DNA of 64,000 bases from Streptomyces litmocidini (GTDB taxonomy: Bacteria > Actinomycetota > Actinomycetes > Streptomycetales > Streptomycetaceae), in assembly GCF_014649755.1 (NCBI RefSeq), contig NZ_BMTQ01000011.1, positions 62,001 to 126,000 of the forward strand, written 5' to 3'. This document shows positions 8,839 through 17,041 of this stretch, one piece after another (within the stretch, counting starts at the first letter, position 1; each line of letters begins with the position of its first letter). The notes under the pieces are model-generated. The model saw only the letters and a list, made by a program, of their open reading frames with translations, was not told the DNA's origin and searched no databases. The translations under genes were made by a program, and so were the position numbers.

Positions 8839-9309
8839 TTACGGGCGGTCGGCGCGGTCGACGCCGTCCCAGAGGTTGTCGTACCAGGGGCGGTCGGCCG
8901 CGCCCTGGTCGGCGCGGGGCCGTCGCTCCGCGTCGGGGTCGTTCACGGTGAAGCCGGTCTCGCCGGGCATCACGTAGTGCAGGTGCTCGCGGGCGAGGCG
9001 GCGGACGTAGGCCGGGTCCTGGAGGCGGGCCTTCTCGTCCCTCAGCTCCTCGACCCGCCGGGCGGCCTCGGCGGCCTTGCGCTCCTGCTCGGCGATCTCG
9101 CCCTGCTGGGAGACGTAGCTCCGCATCGGGTAGGCGAGCGCCACGACGAGGGAGCAGACCACGAGGGCGAGGAAGGCCGCGCGGCCGGTGAGCCGGGAGC
9201 GGCGGGCCTGACGACGGGTCTGGGAGCGGTAGACACGGGCGGCGGTCTGCTCGCCGAGCAGTCTGATCCGGGTCGCGGTCGAGAACCGGTCCCGGTCCTT
9301 CGCGGCCAT
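8839..9309 (-). CDS. divIC: septum formation initiator DivIC/FtsB
   Basis: The 156-residue bitopic protein has a basic N-terminal cytoplasmic region of about 40 residues, one membrane segment (RAAFLALVVCSLVVALAYPM, about 45-64), and then a heptad-repeat coiled coil (QQGEIAEQERKAAEAARRVEELRDEKARL). The coiled coil is followed by the conserved DPAYVRRLAREHLHYVMPGET segment of DivIC/FtsB. The protein bridges FtsL and FtsQ in the divisome; in Streptomyces it helps sporulation septation and is not essential for growth. ATG 9309 was chosen because the upstream extension is not conserved in character. The neighbouring eno-divIC-DUF501-ppx order is typical of actinomycetes. Confidence 0.9.
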   Translation of the reverse strand: MAAKDRDRFSTATRIRLLGEQTAARVYRSQTRRQARRSRLTGRAAFLALVVCSLVVALAYPMRSYVSQQGEIAEQERKAAEAARRVEELRDEKARLQDPAYVRRLAREHLHYVMPGETGFTVNDPDAERRPRADQGAADRPWYDNLWDGVDRADRP

Positions 9310-9399
9310 GTCGTGTCGCCTCCCCTGTTCACGCGTACGTCCCCGCACACGGTACGGGACCGAGTACGGGGACGGACGTATCTACAGCGTCAGGCGAGG

Positions 9400-10680
9400 T
9401 CAGCCCTTGAAGCGCGGGAAGGCGCTGCGGCCGGCGTACACCGCGGCGTCGTCGAGGATCTCCTCGATGCGCAGCAGCTGGTTGTACTTGGCGACGCGGT
9501 CCGAGCGGGCCGGGGCGCCGGTCTTGATCTGACCGCAGTTCACGGCGACGGCGAGGTCGGCGATGGTGACGTCCTCGGTCTCGCCGGAGCGGTGGGACAT
9601 CATGCACTTGAAGCCGTTGCGCTGGGCCAGCTCGACGGCGTCGAGGGTCTCGGTCAGCGAGCCGATCTGGTTGACCTTGACCAGGAGGGCGTTCGCGGTG
9701 CCCTCCTCGATGCCGCGGGCCAGGCGCTCCGGGTTGGTGACGAAGAGGTCGTCGCCGACGATCTGGACCTTGTCGCCCAGCTTCTCGGTGATGACCTTCC
9801 AGCCGGCCCAGTCGTCCTCGAACAGCGGGTCCTCGATGGAGACCAGCGGGTACGCGGCGACCAGCTCGGCGTAGTAGTCGGTCATCTCGGCGGCCGAGCG
9901 GGACTTGCCCTCGAACTCGTAGACGCCGTCCTTGTAGAACTCGGACGCGGCGACGTCGAGGGCGAGCGCGACGTCGCTGCCCGGGGTGTAGCCGGCCTCC
10001 TTGATGGCCTCGACGATGAGGTCGAGGGCGGCGCGGTTCGACTCCAGGTTGGGGGCGAAGCCGCCCTCGTCGCCGAGGCCGGTGGAGAGGCCCTTGCGCT
10101 TCAGGACGCCCTTGAGGGTGTGGTAGATCTCCGCACCCCAGCGGAGGGCCTCGGAGAAGGACTCCGCGCCGATCGGGGCGATCATGAACTCCTGGATGTC
10201 CACGTTGGAGTCCGCGTGCGAACCGCCGTTGAGGATGTTCATCATCGGAACGGGCAGCAGGTGCGCGTTCGGGCCGCCCAGGTAGCGGAAGAGCGGGAGG
10301 TCGCTGGCCTCGGAGGCGGCGTGCGCGACGGCGAGGGAGACGCCGAGGATGGCGTTGGCGCCGAGCGAGCCCTTGTTCTCGGTCGCGTCCAGGTCGAACA
10401 TGGCCTGGTCGATCAGGCGCTGCTCGGTGGCGTCGTAGCCGACGAGCTCCGGGCCGATCTGCTCGATGACGGCGAGGACGGCCTTCTCGACACCCTTGCC
10501 CTGGTAGCGGTTGGGGTCACCGTCGCGGAGCTCGATGGCCTCGAAGGCACCGGTGGAGGCACCGGACGGAACGGCAGCACGGCCGGTGCTGCCGTCGTCG
10601 AGGCCGACCTCGACCTCGACCGTGGGGTTGCCTCGGGAGTCCAGGATTTCCCGGGCTACGACGACGTCGATGGACGGCAC
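9400..10680 (-). CDS. eno: enolase
   Basis: The 426-residue glycolytic enzyme interconverts 2-phosphoglycerate and phosphoenolpyruvate. Visible hallmarks are SGASTGAFEAIELRDGD with the active-site loop, GDDLFVTNPERL, the signature LLVKVNQIGSLTETL with the catalytic Lys, and MMSHRSGETEDVTIADLAV. Magnesium ligands are in LALDVAASEF, SIEDPL and VGDDLF. GTG 10680 is preferred because AGAAGGAG lies 6 bases before it; the in-frame ATG at 10686 abuts the same site with no spacing. A minus-strand TAGGCT at 10754-10759 is a likely -10 element. Being highly expressed and essential, it also sits in the RNA degradosome in some bacteria. Confidence 0.98.
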   Translation of the reverse strand: MPSIDVVVAREILDSRGNPTVEVEVGLDDGSTGRAAVPSGASTGAFEAIELRDGDPNRYQGKGVEKAVLAVIEQIGPELVGYDATEQRLIDQAMFDLDATENKGSLGANAILGVSLAVAHAASEASDLPLFRYLGGPNAHLLPVPMMNILNGGSHADSNVDIQEFMIAPIGAESFSEALRWGAEIYHTLKGVLKRKGLSTGLGDEGGFAPNLESNRAALDLIVEAIKEAGYTPGSDVALALDVAASEFYKDGVYEFEGKSRSAAEMTDYYAELVAAYPLVSIEDPLFEDDWAGWKVITEKLGDKVQIVGDDLFVTNPERLARGIEEGTANALLVKVNQIGSLTETLDAVELAQRNGFKCMMSHRSGETEDVTIADLAVAVNCGQIKTGAPARSDRVAKYNQLLRIEEILDDAAVYAGRSAFPRFKG

Positions 10681-10956
10681 GAGCATCTCCTTCTGGGATG
10701 TGACGCTGGATGTGACGCAAGGTCGGTGCAGGGTCGCGTGGCCTTGCGACAAGAGCCTAACCGGCTCGGGGGCTCCGACCGGCCGGGCGCCCGCCCGCTG
10801 GGACGAAAAAGGACCCAAGGGCACGCATCCCGGGACGAAGGACCCCAGATCTACTGGACAGTAACCGCCGGGGCCCGGGCCTCGTCGAGGGCTCCCGGCC
10901 CTCCGCGGAGGCTCCTGGCCCCGTCGAGGACCCCCGGCCCTCCATGAACGGGGGAA

Positions 10957-10999
10957 CCCCGGTCCGGCGCGCACGGGGGAGAGGCGCGCCGGACCGGGG
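10957..10999 (-). terminator. terminator of rpfA
   Basis: CCCCGGTCCGGCGCGC (10957-10972) pairs perfectly over 16 bp with GCGCGCCGGACCGGGG (10984-10999) around an 11-base loop, downstream of the rpfA stop on the minus strand. The remaining intergenic DNA between here and eno (10700-10950) holds the eno promoter region and a run of CCCGGCCCTCC-like repeats, and no gene that I can support. Confidence 0.8.
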
Positions 11000-11061
11000 T
11001 GGTCACCGCGGGAGGGTCGTCGGGGCCGCGTGAGCCGCCGGACTCACGCGAGCCGCCGGGC

Positions 11062-11799
11062 TCACTTCAGGTGGAGCTGCTGACCCGGGTAGATGAGGTC
11101 GGCGTTCTGGACGACGCCCTTGTTCAGCTCGAAGAGCTTGGCCCAGCCACCCTTGACGCCGTGCGCCTGGGCGATCTTGCTGAGGGTGTCGCCGGTGACG
11201 ACCTTGTACTCGCCGTCGCCCTTCCGGACCTTCTCGCCGGTCGGGGTGGTGACGGTCTTGGGGGCCTTGCGCTGCTCGCTGCGGGTCGTCGGCTGCTCGG
11301 TGCGGCGCTCCTGCTGCTTCGGCGCGGCCTGCTCGGGAGCGGCCTGCTGGGGGGCGGCCTGCTGGGGGGCGGCCTGCTGGGGCTCGCTCTGCTGCGGGGC
11401 GCTCTCGGCGGAGCCGCCGTCGTAGGAGGCACCGGAGAGGCCGACGCCGCAGCTCGGCCACGCGCCCTTGCCCTGGCCCGCGAGGACCTTCTCGGCGACG
11501 GCGATCTGCTGGGACTTCGAGGCCAGGTCGGCGCGCGGGGCGTAGGCGGTGCCGCCGAAGGCGGCCCAGGTGGAGTTGGTGAACTGCAGGCCGCCGTAGA
11601 AGCCGTTGCCGGTGTTGATGGCCCAGTTGCCGCCGGACTCGCACTGGGCGACGGCGTCCCACTCGGCGGAGGTGGCGGCCGAGGCGGTGCCCGCGGTCAT
11701 CAGCGGGGCGGCGACGGCGATGCCGGTGACGCCGACGAGCGCGGCGACCTGGGAGGCCTTGGAGGGACGGCGGTGTTTGCCCTTGACGGAAAACAGCAT
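11062..11799 (-). CDS. rpfA: resuscitation-promoting factor, secreted transglycosylase with LysM
   Basis: The 245-residue exported peptidoglycan hydrolase cleaves the glycan backbone and promotes spore germination in Streptomyces. A signal peptide (VAALVGVTGIAVAAPLMTAGTASA) ends about residue 43. The Rpf domain follows (SAEWDAVAQCESGGNWAINTG, with catalytic Glu in QCESGG, and GFYGGLQFTNSTWAAFGG), then a Gln/Ala/Pro repeat linker (QQAAP units, about 130-160), and a C-terminal LysM domain (EYKVVTGDTLSKIAQAHG to YPGQQLHLK). ATG 11799 has GGAG 7-8 bases before it. Its 5' leader carries a c-di-AMP riboswitch (11812-11968), so expression should respond to c-di-AMP. A paralogue follows immediately upstream. 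Confidence 0.94.
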   Translation of the reverse strand: MLFSVKGKHRRPSKASQVAALVGVTGIAVAAPLMTAGTASAATSAEWDAVAQCESGGNWAINTGNGFYGGLQFTNSTWAAFGGTAYAPRADLASKSQQIAVAEKVLAGQGKGAWPSCGVGLSGASYDGGSAESAPQQSEPQQAAPQQAAPQQAAPEQAAPKQQERRTEQPTTRSEQRKAPKTVTTPTGEKVRKGDGEYKVVTGDTLSKIAQAHGVKGGWAKLFELNKGVVQNADLIYPGQQLHLK

Positions 11800-11811
11800 G
11801 GGAATTCTCCT

Positions 11812-11968
11812 CACCGACGCCTGTGAGGTGAGCTGTCGGGTTCGGGCCGGAAAGTTGCCCGGCCGCGTGTCCTTGCACGCGGCTTCACCCCAAGCCGGTC
11901 GTCGGCCGTCTGTCTCAACGGCCGGGACCGGCGCTTACCTTGGGTCCCCCACTCCTGCCTTCGGCGCT
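11812..11968 (-). promoter_or_regulatory. ydaO/yuaA-type c-di-AMP riboswitch in the rpfA leader
   Basis: The minus-strand leader contains the conserved blocks of the ydaO motif in order: GGGGGACCCAAGGTAAGC, a variable GC hairpin, GGCTTGGGGTGAAGCC, a second hairpin, then CCGAACCCGACAGCTCACCT and CACAGGCGTCGG. A closing helix can form between CGCCGA (11960-11965) and TCGGTG (11812-11817), next to the GAGGAG ribosome-binding site of rpfA. In S. coelicolor rpfA is under such a riboswitch and c-di-AMP lowers its expression. The rest of the intergenic DNA up to 12234 is leader and promoter; no gene is visible there. Confidence 0.92.
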
Positions 11969-12234
11969 TGCGCGACGACTGTTCCCATCGACCGACGGCA
12001 GGATTCGGCGTTTCGGTCGACGGGGCCCGCGGTGGCGAGCGGTGACGACCGTAGACACAGACCCGCCGGAAGTTCAAAGAGGCACATCGAGGAAAAATCG
12101 CCCTTGTCCACCCTCCGGCGGGTGATGTTTGCCCAGGTGAGAGGTGACGGAAGCAAAGTTTGCGGACGCGATACGCCAGTTGGGGCGAAGAGACCCATGT
12201 CTCACTTGCCCAGAACCGGACATAAGCCCGCGAA

Positions 12235-13272
12235 CTAACCGGCCGTCGTCGTCGAACCCGCCGTCAGGTCAAGGCTCTGACCAGGCAGGATGAGGTTCGG
12301 ATCGGTGCCCACCGTCTGCCGGTTGGCGTCGTAGAGGGCGGTCCAGCCCCCGGGAAGTTCGTTCTCCTGCGCAATGCCGGACAGGCTGTCCCCCGGCCGT
12401 ACGGTGTAATCTCCCGAAGTGTTCTGACTGTCCGTTGTGTCCGAATCCTTCGCCTCGTCGGTGACGGGCGTGACGCCGACCTTTTCCCCCGCCTTGTCCG
12501 CACTCGAAGCATGTCGGCCCGATTCGGGCGAGCTGTCCGCCTTGCCGGATTCCTCCGGAGCGGCTTCGCCCCGGTGCTTGCCGGTGCCGGGCGCGGCCGA
12601 CGGCGCGTCAGCCCCCGGCGTGTCGGACGAATCCGGCGTACCGGGCGTAACGGACGCGTCGGGGGTGCCCGGGGCCGTCGGCGTGGCGGGCGCGGTGGAC
12701 GTGGCCGGCGCGGTCGGCGTGGCGGAGGTCGCCGGAGCGCTCGGCGCGGAGGGGGCGGCGGACGCGGCGGACCGGTCCGCCGTCCCGGCGGACCCCGAGG
12801 GGGCCGCGGGCGTGCCGGCGGTGCGGTCGGACTCGGGCAGGGGGCCGGTGGGCGTCGCCGGGACCACGGCGGGGCCGGGGTTCACCCCGGTGGCCTTGCC
12901 GTCGTTGGTCAGGCCGGCGATCGGCGCGCAGGTGGCCCATTCGGTGCTGCCCTTGGCGAGCGCCTTCTCGGCCACCGCGATCTGCTGGGCGCGGCTGGCC
13001 AGGTCGGGGCTGGGCGCGTACGCGAGGCCGCCGTGGCGCTCCCAGCTGTCCTGGGTGAACTGGAGGCCGCCGTACATCCCGTTGCCGAAGTTGGCGCTCC
13101 ACTGGCCGCCGGACTCGCACTCGGCGACCCGGTCCCAGGTGGTGGCGTCGGCGGCGGAGGCGGATCCGGTGGCGAGCAACGGCAGTGCCATGGCGGATCC
13201 GGTCACGCCCGCGGCGACGACGAGGGCGGGGGCCTGACGGGGGCGACGGTGTCGTCCGTTCCCGGAACGCAT
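12235..13272 (-). CDS. second Rpf-type secreted transglycosylase with LysM
   Basis: The 345-residue protein has the same plan as its neighbour rpfA. A signal peptide (ALVVAAGVTGSAMALPLLATGSASA) is followed by an Rpf domain (ATTWDRVAECESGGQW, GMYGGLQFTQDSWERHGG, catalytic Glu in AECESGG), a long low-complexity linker of about 150 Pro/Ala/Thr/Ser residues (about 130-280), and a C-terminal LysM (DYTVRPGDSLSGIAQENE to LPGQSLDL). ATG 13272 begins the typical basic start. The linker is much longer than in rpfA. Unlike rpfA, its upstream region (13273-13366) is only about 95 bases and shows no ydaO blocks, so the two should be regulated differently. Confidence 0.92.
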   Translation of the reverse strand: MRSGNGRHRRPRQAPALVVAAGVTGSAMALPLLATGSASAADATTWDRVAECESGGQWSANFGNGMYGGLQFTQDSWERHGGLAYAPSPDLASRAQQIAVAEKALAKGSTEWATCAPIAGLTNDGKATGVNPGPAVVPATPTGPLPESDRTAGTPAAPSGSAGTADRSAASAAPSAPSAPATSATPTAPATSTAPATPTAPGTPDASVTPGTPDSSDTPGADAPSAAPGTGKHRGEAAPEESGKADSSPESGRHASSADKAGEKVGVTPVTDEAKDSDTTDSQNTSGDYTVRPGDSLSGIAQENELPGGWTALYDANRQTVGTDPNLILPGQSLDLTAGSTTTAG

Positions 13273-13366
13273 AGGAGCGCCTTTCGCGTGACGGCTGAGA
13301 CTGCCGGGAAACGTAGCCGCATTCGAACGTCCGTCACAAGTCGATGGCGCCACGATCACACGAAGA

Positions 13367-14650
13367 TCACATTTCTGATGCCGCATCAGCGGGCGGGACC
13401 GGCACGGAAGGGGAGAACTCCACCGGAAGCGTGCGCAAACCGCGCATGATGAGCCCACCGCGCCACCGCAGTTCGGCCGGATCGGCGGCGAGCCGCAGGT
13501 CCGGCAGCCGGGTCAGCAGGGTCGCGAGCGCCGTCTGTCCTTCGAGGCGGGCGAGCGGCGCGCCCAGGCAGTAGTGGATGCCGTGCCCGTAGCCGAGGTG
13601 CTGGTTGTCGCGCCGGGCGAGGTCGAGCACGTCCGGCCCGTCGAACCGCTCCGGGTCCCGGTCGGCGGCGGCGAGCACCACGAGCACCGGGTCGCCCGCC
13701 GGGATCTCCTGCCCGCCGATGGTCAGCGCCCGCGTCGCGTACCGCCAGGTCGCCATCTCCACGGGCCCGTCGTACCGCAACAGCTCCTCGACGCCGGTCT
13801 CCAGGAGGCCGGTCTCCCCGGCGGCGAGCGAGGCCTGGAGCCGCGCGCGCTGCCCGGGGTGGCGCAGCAGCTGGTACACGCCGTTGCCGATGAGGTTGAC
13901 GGTCGTCTCGAAGCCGGCGAACAGCAGGATGAAGGCCATGGCGGCGGCCTCGTTCTCGGTGAGGTGCTCGCCGTGGTCGGAGGCCTTGATGAGCCCCGAG
14001 ATCAGGTCGTCGCCCGGCTCCTCGCGCTTGCGGTGGATCAACTCGGCGAGATAGCCGCGCATCTTCTTCACCGACCGGGCGACCCCGCCGCGCGGGCCCC
14101 CGCCGTGCCGGATCATCATCCCGGCCCAGTCCCGGAAGTCGTCCTGGTCCTCCGGCGGCACGCCGAGCAGGTCGCAGATCGCGTAGATGGGGAGCGGGAA
14201 GGCGAACTCGTGGATGAGGTCGGCGCTCCCCCTCTCGGCGAAGGCGTCGATGAGCCGGTCCGTGAGCTCCTGCACGCGCGGGGCGAACTCGGCGACCCGG
14301 CGCGGGGTGAAGGCCTTCGAGACGAGCCGCCGCAGCCGGGTGTGGTCCGGCGGGTCGATGTTGAGCAGATGCGTCATCAGCTCGGCCTTGCGCTCGCCGG
14401 GGATGCCGGTCTTCCCCTTCGCGTGCGGGGACTCGTCGTGGTGCGCGGGGTTCTTGGAGAGCCGCTGGTCGGCGAGGGCCTGCCGGGCGTCCGCGTACCG
14501 GGTCACGAGCCAGGCCTCGACCCCGCTGGGCAGCGTCGTCCGGTGGACGGGGGCGTGCTCCCGCAGCCAGGCGTAGGCGGGGTACGGATCGCTCGCGAAC
14601 TCCCAGGTGAAGAGCTCGGGCGCGGGGGCGGGACCGGGGGGCGTACTCAC
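13367..14650 (-). CDS. cytochrome P450
   Basis: The 427-residue soluble P450 is of the bacterial CYP105/107 type. The haem loop is HLGYGHGIHYCLGAPLARLEG with the thiolate Cys near residue 365, the I-helix is AFILLFAGFETTVN, and the K-helix ExxR is in EELLRYDGPV. It would mono-oxygenate an unknown small molecule using electrons from a ferredoxin or reductase. GTG 14650 was chosen as the first start consistent with the family N-terminus. It is divergently transcribed from a globin-FAD-NAD reductase with only 49 bases between start codons, which makes a shared promoter region likely. No ferredoxin gene is adjacent. Confidence 0.93.
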   Translation of the reverse strand: MSTPPGPAPAPELFTWEFASDPYPAYAWLREHAPVHRTTLPSGVEAWLVTRYADARQALADQRLSKNPAHHDESPHAKGKTGIPGERKAELMTHLLNIDPPDHTRLRRLVSKAFTPRRVAEFAPRVQELTDRLIDAFAERGSADLIHEFAFPLPIYAICDLLGVPPEDQDDFRDWAGMMIRHGGGPRGGVARSVKKMRGYLAELIHRKREEPGDDLISGLIKASDHGEHLTENEAAAMAFILLFAGFETTVNLIGNGVYQLLRHPGQRARLQASLAAGETGLLETGVEELLRYDGPVEMATWRYATRALTIGGQEIPAGDPVLVVLAAADRDPERFDGPDVLDLARRDNQHLGYGHGIHYCLGAPLARLEGQTALATLLTRLPDLRLAADPAELRWRGGLIMRGLRTLPVEFSPSVPVPPADAASEM

Positions 14651-14699
14651 GCCACGACCGTACAGGGCCGCCCCGGAGGGCACGTTCCGTGGAGAACCC

Positions 14700-15953
14700 G
14701 TGATCGACCGGTGCGGGTCGTGCCCTAGATTCCTGTCGGTGGATCATCAACTGATCAGGAGCACGTTCGCGGTCGTCGAGAGACGGGCCGAGCACGCCGT
14801 CACGTTCTTCTACGCGCACCTCTTCCGGCACAACCCCGGGGTGCGCGAGCTCTTCCCCGAGGACATGCTCCCCCAGCGGGACCGGCTCCTCGCCGCGCTC
14901 GCGCACGTGGTCGCCCGCCTGGAGGACCCCGGGCTCGCGGCCCACCTCGGGCAGCTGGGCCGCGACCACCGCAAGTTCCTCGCCTCCCCCGCGCTGTACG
15001 CGGCCGTCGGGCAGAGCCTGCTCGCCGCGTTCGCGCACGCGGCCGGCACCGCCTGGACGATCGAGGCGGAGAAGGCCTGGACCGAGGCGTACGGGCACGT
15101 CGCCGGTCTGATGCTGGCGGGCGCGGACGCGGCGGCCGGGGCCGGGGAGCCCGCCTGGTGGGACGCGGACGTCGTGCGGCACGAGCGGTACGGCGACGAC
15201 CTGGCCGTCCTCACCCTCCGCCCCCGGCAGCCCCTCCCCTACCTGCCCGGCCAGTACGTCAGCGTCAGCTCGCTGCGGGTGCCGCGCGTCTGGCGCACCT
15301 ACTCCCTGGCCGACGCGCCCCGCCCCGACGGCACGGTGGAGCTGCACGTGAGCCGGATCGCGGGCGGCGCGATGAGCACGGCGCTGGTCGAGGAGACGGG
15401 CCCGGGCGAGGTGCTGCGGCTCAGCGCCCCGGGCGGCGGGCTCGTCGCGCGGACGCCGCCGGGCGGACTGCGCACCTACGTGTGCGGGGGCACGGGCTGG
15501 GCCCCGGTGCGGGCGCTCCTCGCGCAGGCCGTCGGGGCCGAGCCGGGGCTGGAGGGCAGGCTGTTCGTGGTGGCCCGCTCCAAGGAGTACCTGTATGCGC
15601 GCGAGGACGCCGAGTCCCTGAAGGAGCGCCTCCCCGGCCTGAACGTCACCTACATCACGGCCGCGCCCCGGCAGCGCAAGGACCGGGCGACCGAGCGGCT
15701 GCTCCAGGCGCTGCGGGCGTGCGTCCACTGGTCCGCGCACGACGTGTACCTCGCCGGGCCGCCGGCGTTCGTGGCGGAGGTCGCCGAGGTCCTGGAGGAG
15801 CTGGGCACGGACCCGGCGCGGATCCACCACGACGTCCTGCCGTCCGTGGGCCGCTTCACCACCCGCCCGAACACGGCGGCCGAACGCCTCCTGGACCCCC
15901 CGGTCCCCCTCTGGCACAACCCGGAGGCCCGGGCGCCGCGCGACGCCCCCTAG
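14700..15953 (+). CDS. flavohaemoglobin-like globin/FAD/NAD(P)H reductase
   Basis: The 417-residue protein has flavohaemoglobin domain order. Globin residues are visible: B10 Tyr in TFFYAHLF, E7 Gln in PQRDRLL, and proximal His in LGRDHRKF. The FAD domain shows RTYSLADAP and the NAD domain CGGTGWAPVRALL, and the tail has YLAGPPAFV. Family members detoxify nitric oxide with oxygen and NAD(P)H; some actinobacterial relatives may serve as general reductases. GTG 14700 has GGAGAA 5 bases upstream; a GTG at 14741 is an alternative. Divergent from a P450 gene, so it may answer the same signal or act as an electron donor; that is inference. Confidence 0.88.
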   Translation: MIDRCGSCPRFLSVDHQLIRSTFAVVERRAEHAVTFFYAHLFRHNPGVRELFPEDMLPQRDRLLAALAHVVARLEDPGLAAHLGQLGRDHRKFLASPALYAAVGQSLLAAFAHAAGTAWTIEAEKAWTEAYGHVAGLMLAGADAAAGAGEPAWWDADVVRHERYGDDLAVLTLRPRQPLPYLPGQYVSVSSLRVPRVWRTYSLADAPRPDGTVELHVSRIAGGAMSTALVEETGPGEVLRLSAPGGGLVARTPPGGLRTYVCGGTGWAPVRALLAQAVGAEPGLEGRLFVVARSKEYLYAREDAESLKERLPGLNVTYITAAPRQRKDRATERLLQALRACVHWSAHDVYLAGPPAFVAEVAEVLEELGTDPARIHHDVLPSVGRFTTRPNTAAERLLDPPVPLWHNPEARAPRDAP

Positions 15954-15989
15954 CCCTCCGGCCCTCCGCACGCCAGGCCCCGGACCTCC

Positions 15990-16053
15990 GGCCCTCCGCG
16001 CGCCCGGGTCCCGGTCCTTCAGGCCCTCCGCGCGCCCGGGTCCCGGTCCTTCA
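15990..16053. repeat. 32-bp perfect tandem duplication at the mazG 3' end
   Basis: Positions 15990-16021 and 16022-16053 are identical 32-base copies beginning GGCCCTCCGCGCGCCCGGGT, followed by the first ten bases of a third copy. The unit is not a multiple of three, so the duplication moves the reading frame at the C-terminus of the overlapping MazG gene. The flanking DNA up to 15960 contains further decayed CCCTCCG units. Confidence 0.85.
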
Positions 16054-17008
16054 GGCCCTCCGCCGCGCGGATCGTGTCGCGGTACGTCCGGGCCGCCGCC
16101 CGCAGGGCCGCCTCCGGGTCGACGCCGGCCGCGTCGGCGCGGGCGGCGAGGGCGAGCAGTTCGTAGCCGACGCCCTCGCCCGCCGGGAGCCCGACGTCGA
16201 GGCCCGCCGCGCGGACCCGGCCCGCGAGCTTCGCCGCGAGCGCGAGCCCCGGCTGGCCGAGCGGCACCCCGTCGGTGACGGACTCCCGCTGCTTCTCGAC
16301 GGCCTTGGTGCGCAGCCAGTGCGCGTGGACGTCCTCGGGGGTCTCGGCGGTGGCGTCCCCGAAGACGTGCGGGTGCCGGTGGATCAGCTTCTCGACGAGC
16401 GTCCCGGCGACGTCGTCCACGGAGAACGGTTCCTCCGCGTCCTCCTCGGCGATCCGGGCGTGGAAGACGACCTGGAGCAGCACGTCCCCGAGCTCCTCGC
16501 GCAGTTCCCTCCGGTCGCCCTCCTCGATCGCCTCGACGAGCTCGTACGCCTCCTCGATGGCGTACTTGGCGAGCCCCCGGTGGGTCTGGCGCGAGGTCCA
16601 GGGGCACTCGCGGCGGATGCGGTCCATGATCTGCACGAGGTCGAGGAGGCGGGCGCCGGGCAGGTCGTACGAGCCGGGCAGCAGCTCCAGGTCGGGCATG
16701 GACACGCGGCCGGAGCCGGCGAGCCGGGCGAGGCCGTCGGTCAGCGCCCTGTCCCCCTCGCCGGAGGGCAGCAGCAGGACCGTACGGCCTCCGGCGCAGG
16801 CCTCGACGAGCTCCTCGGCGGTGGGCCGGACGTGCTCGACGGCGACGCCGGCCTCCCGCAGGTACGGCAGCTGGGGGTGGTCCTCGTCGGGGCAGAGCAC
16901 CCGGTCGGCCCCGTGCAGCGCCTGCCAGGCGGGCCAGGACAGCAGTCCGGGCGCCACGCGGTGGCTGGCGGTGAGCAGGACGATGCGGCCGGGGCTCTCA
17001 GAAGTCAC
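16019..17008 (-). CDS. MazG nucleotide pyrophosphohydrolase with degenerate methylase-like N-terminus
   Basis: The 329-residue protein hydrolyses noncanonical or excess NTPs to NMP and pyrophosphate. The MazG helix bundle is at about 125-205 (LLDLVQIMDRIRRECPW, EEAYELVEAIEEGD, EELGDVLLQVVFHARIA) with the metal-binding EExxE and ExxD patterns; HRHPHVFGD and VEKQRES continue the family. The first 115 residues resemble a shortened tetrapyrrole-methylase-like domain, as in YabN-type proteins. GTG 17008 is the start. The last residues (EGLKDRDPGARRA) are encoded within a 32-bp tandem duplication that alters the frame, so the natural C-terminus may have been replaced. Confidence 0.88.
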   Translation of the reverse strand: MTSESPGRIVLLTASHRVAPGLLSWPAWQALHGADRVLCPDEDHPQLPYLREAGVAVEHVRPTAEELVEACAGGRTVLLLPSGEGDRALTDGLARLAGSGRVSMPDLELLPGSYDLPGARLLDLVQIMDRIRRECPWTSRQTHRGLAKYAIEEAYELVEAIEEGDRRELREELGDVLLQVVFHARIAEEDAEEPFSVDDVAGTLVEKLIHRHPHVFGDATAETPEDVHAHWLRTKAVEKQRESVTDGVPLGQPGLALAAKLAGRVRAAGLDVGLPAGEGVGYELLALAARADAAGVDPEAALRAAARTYRDTIRAAEGLKDRDPGARRA

Positions 17009-17041
17009 CCCTCGAACCTACCCCGACCCGCCGGGCGCCCC

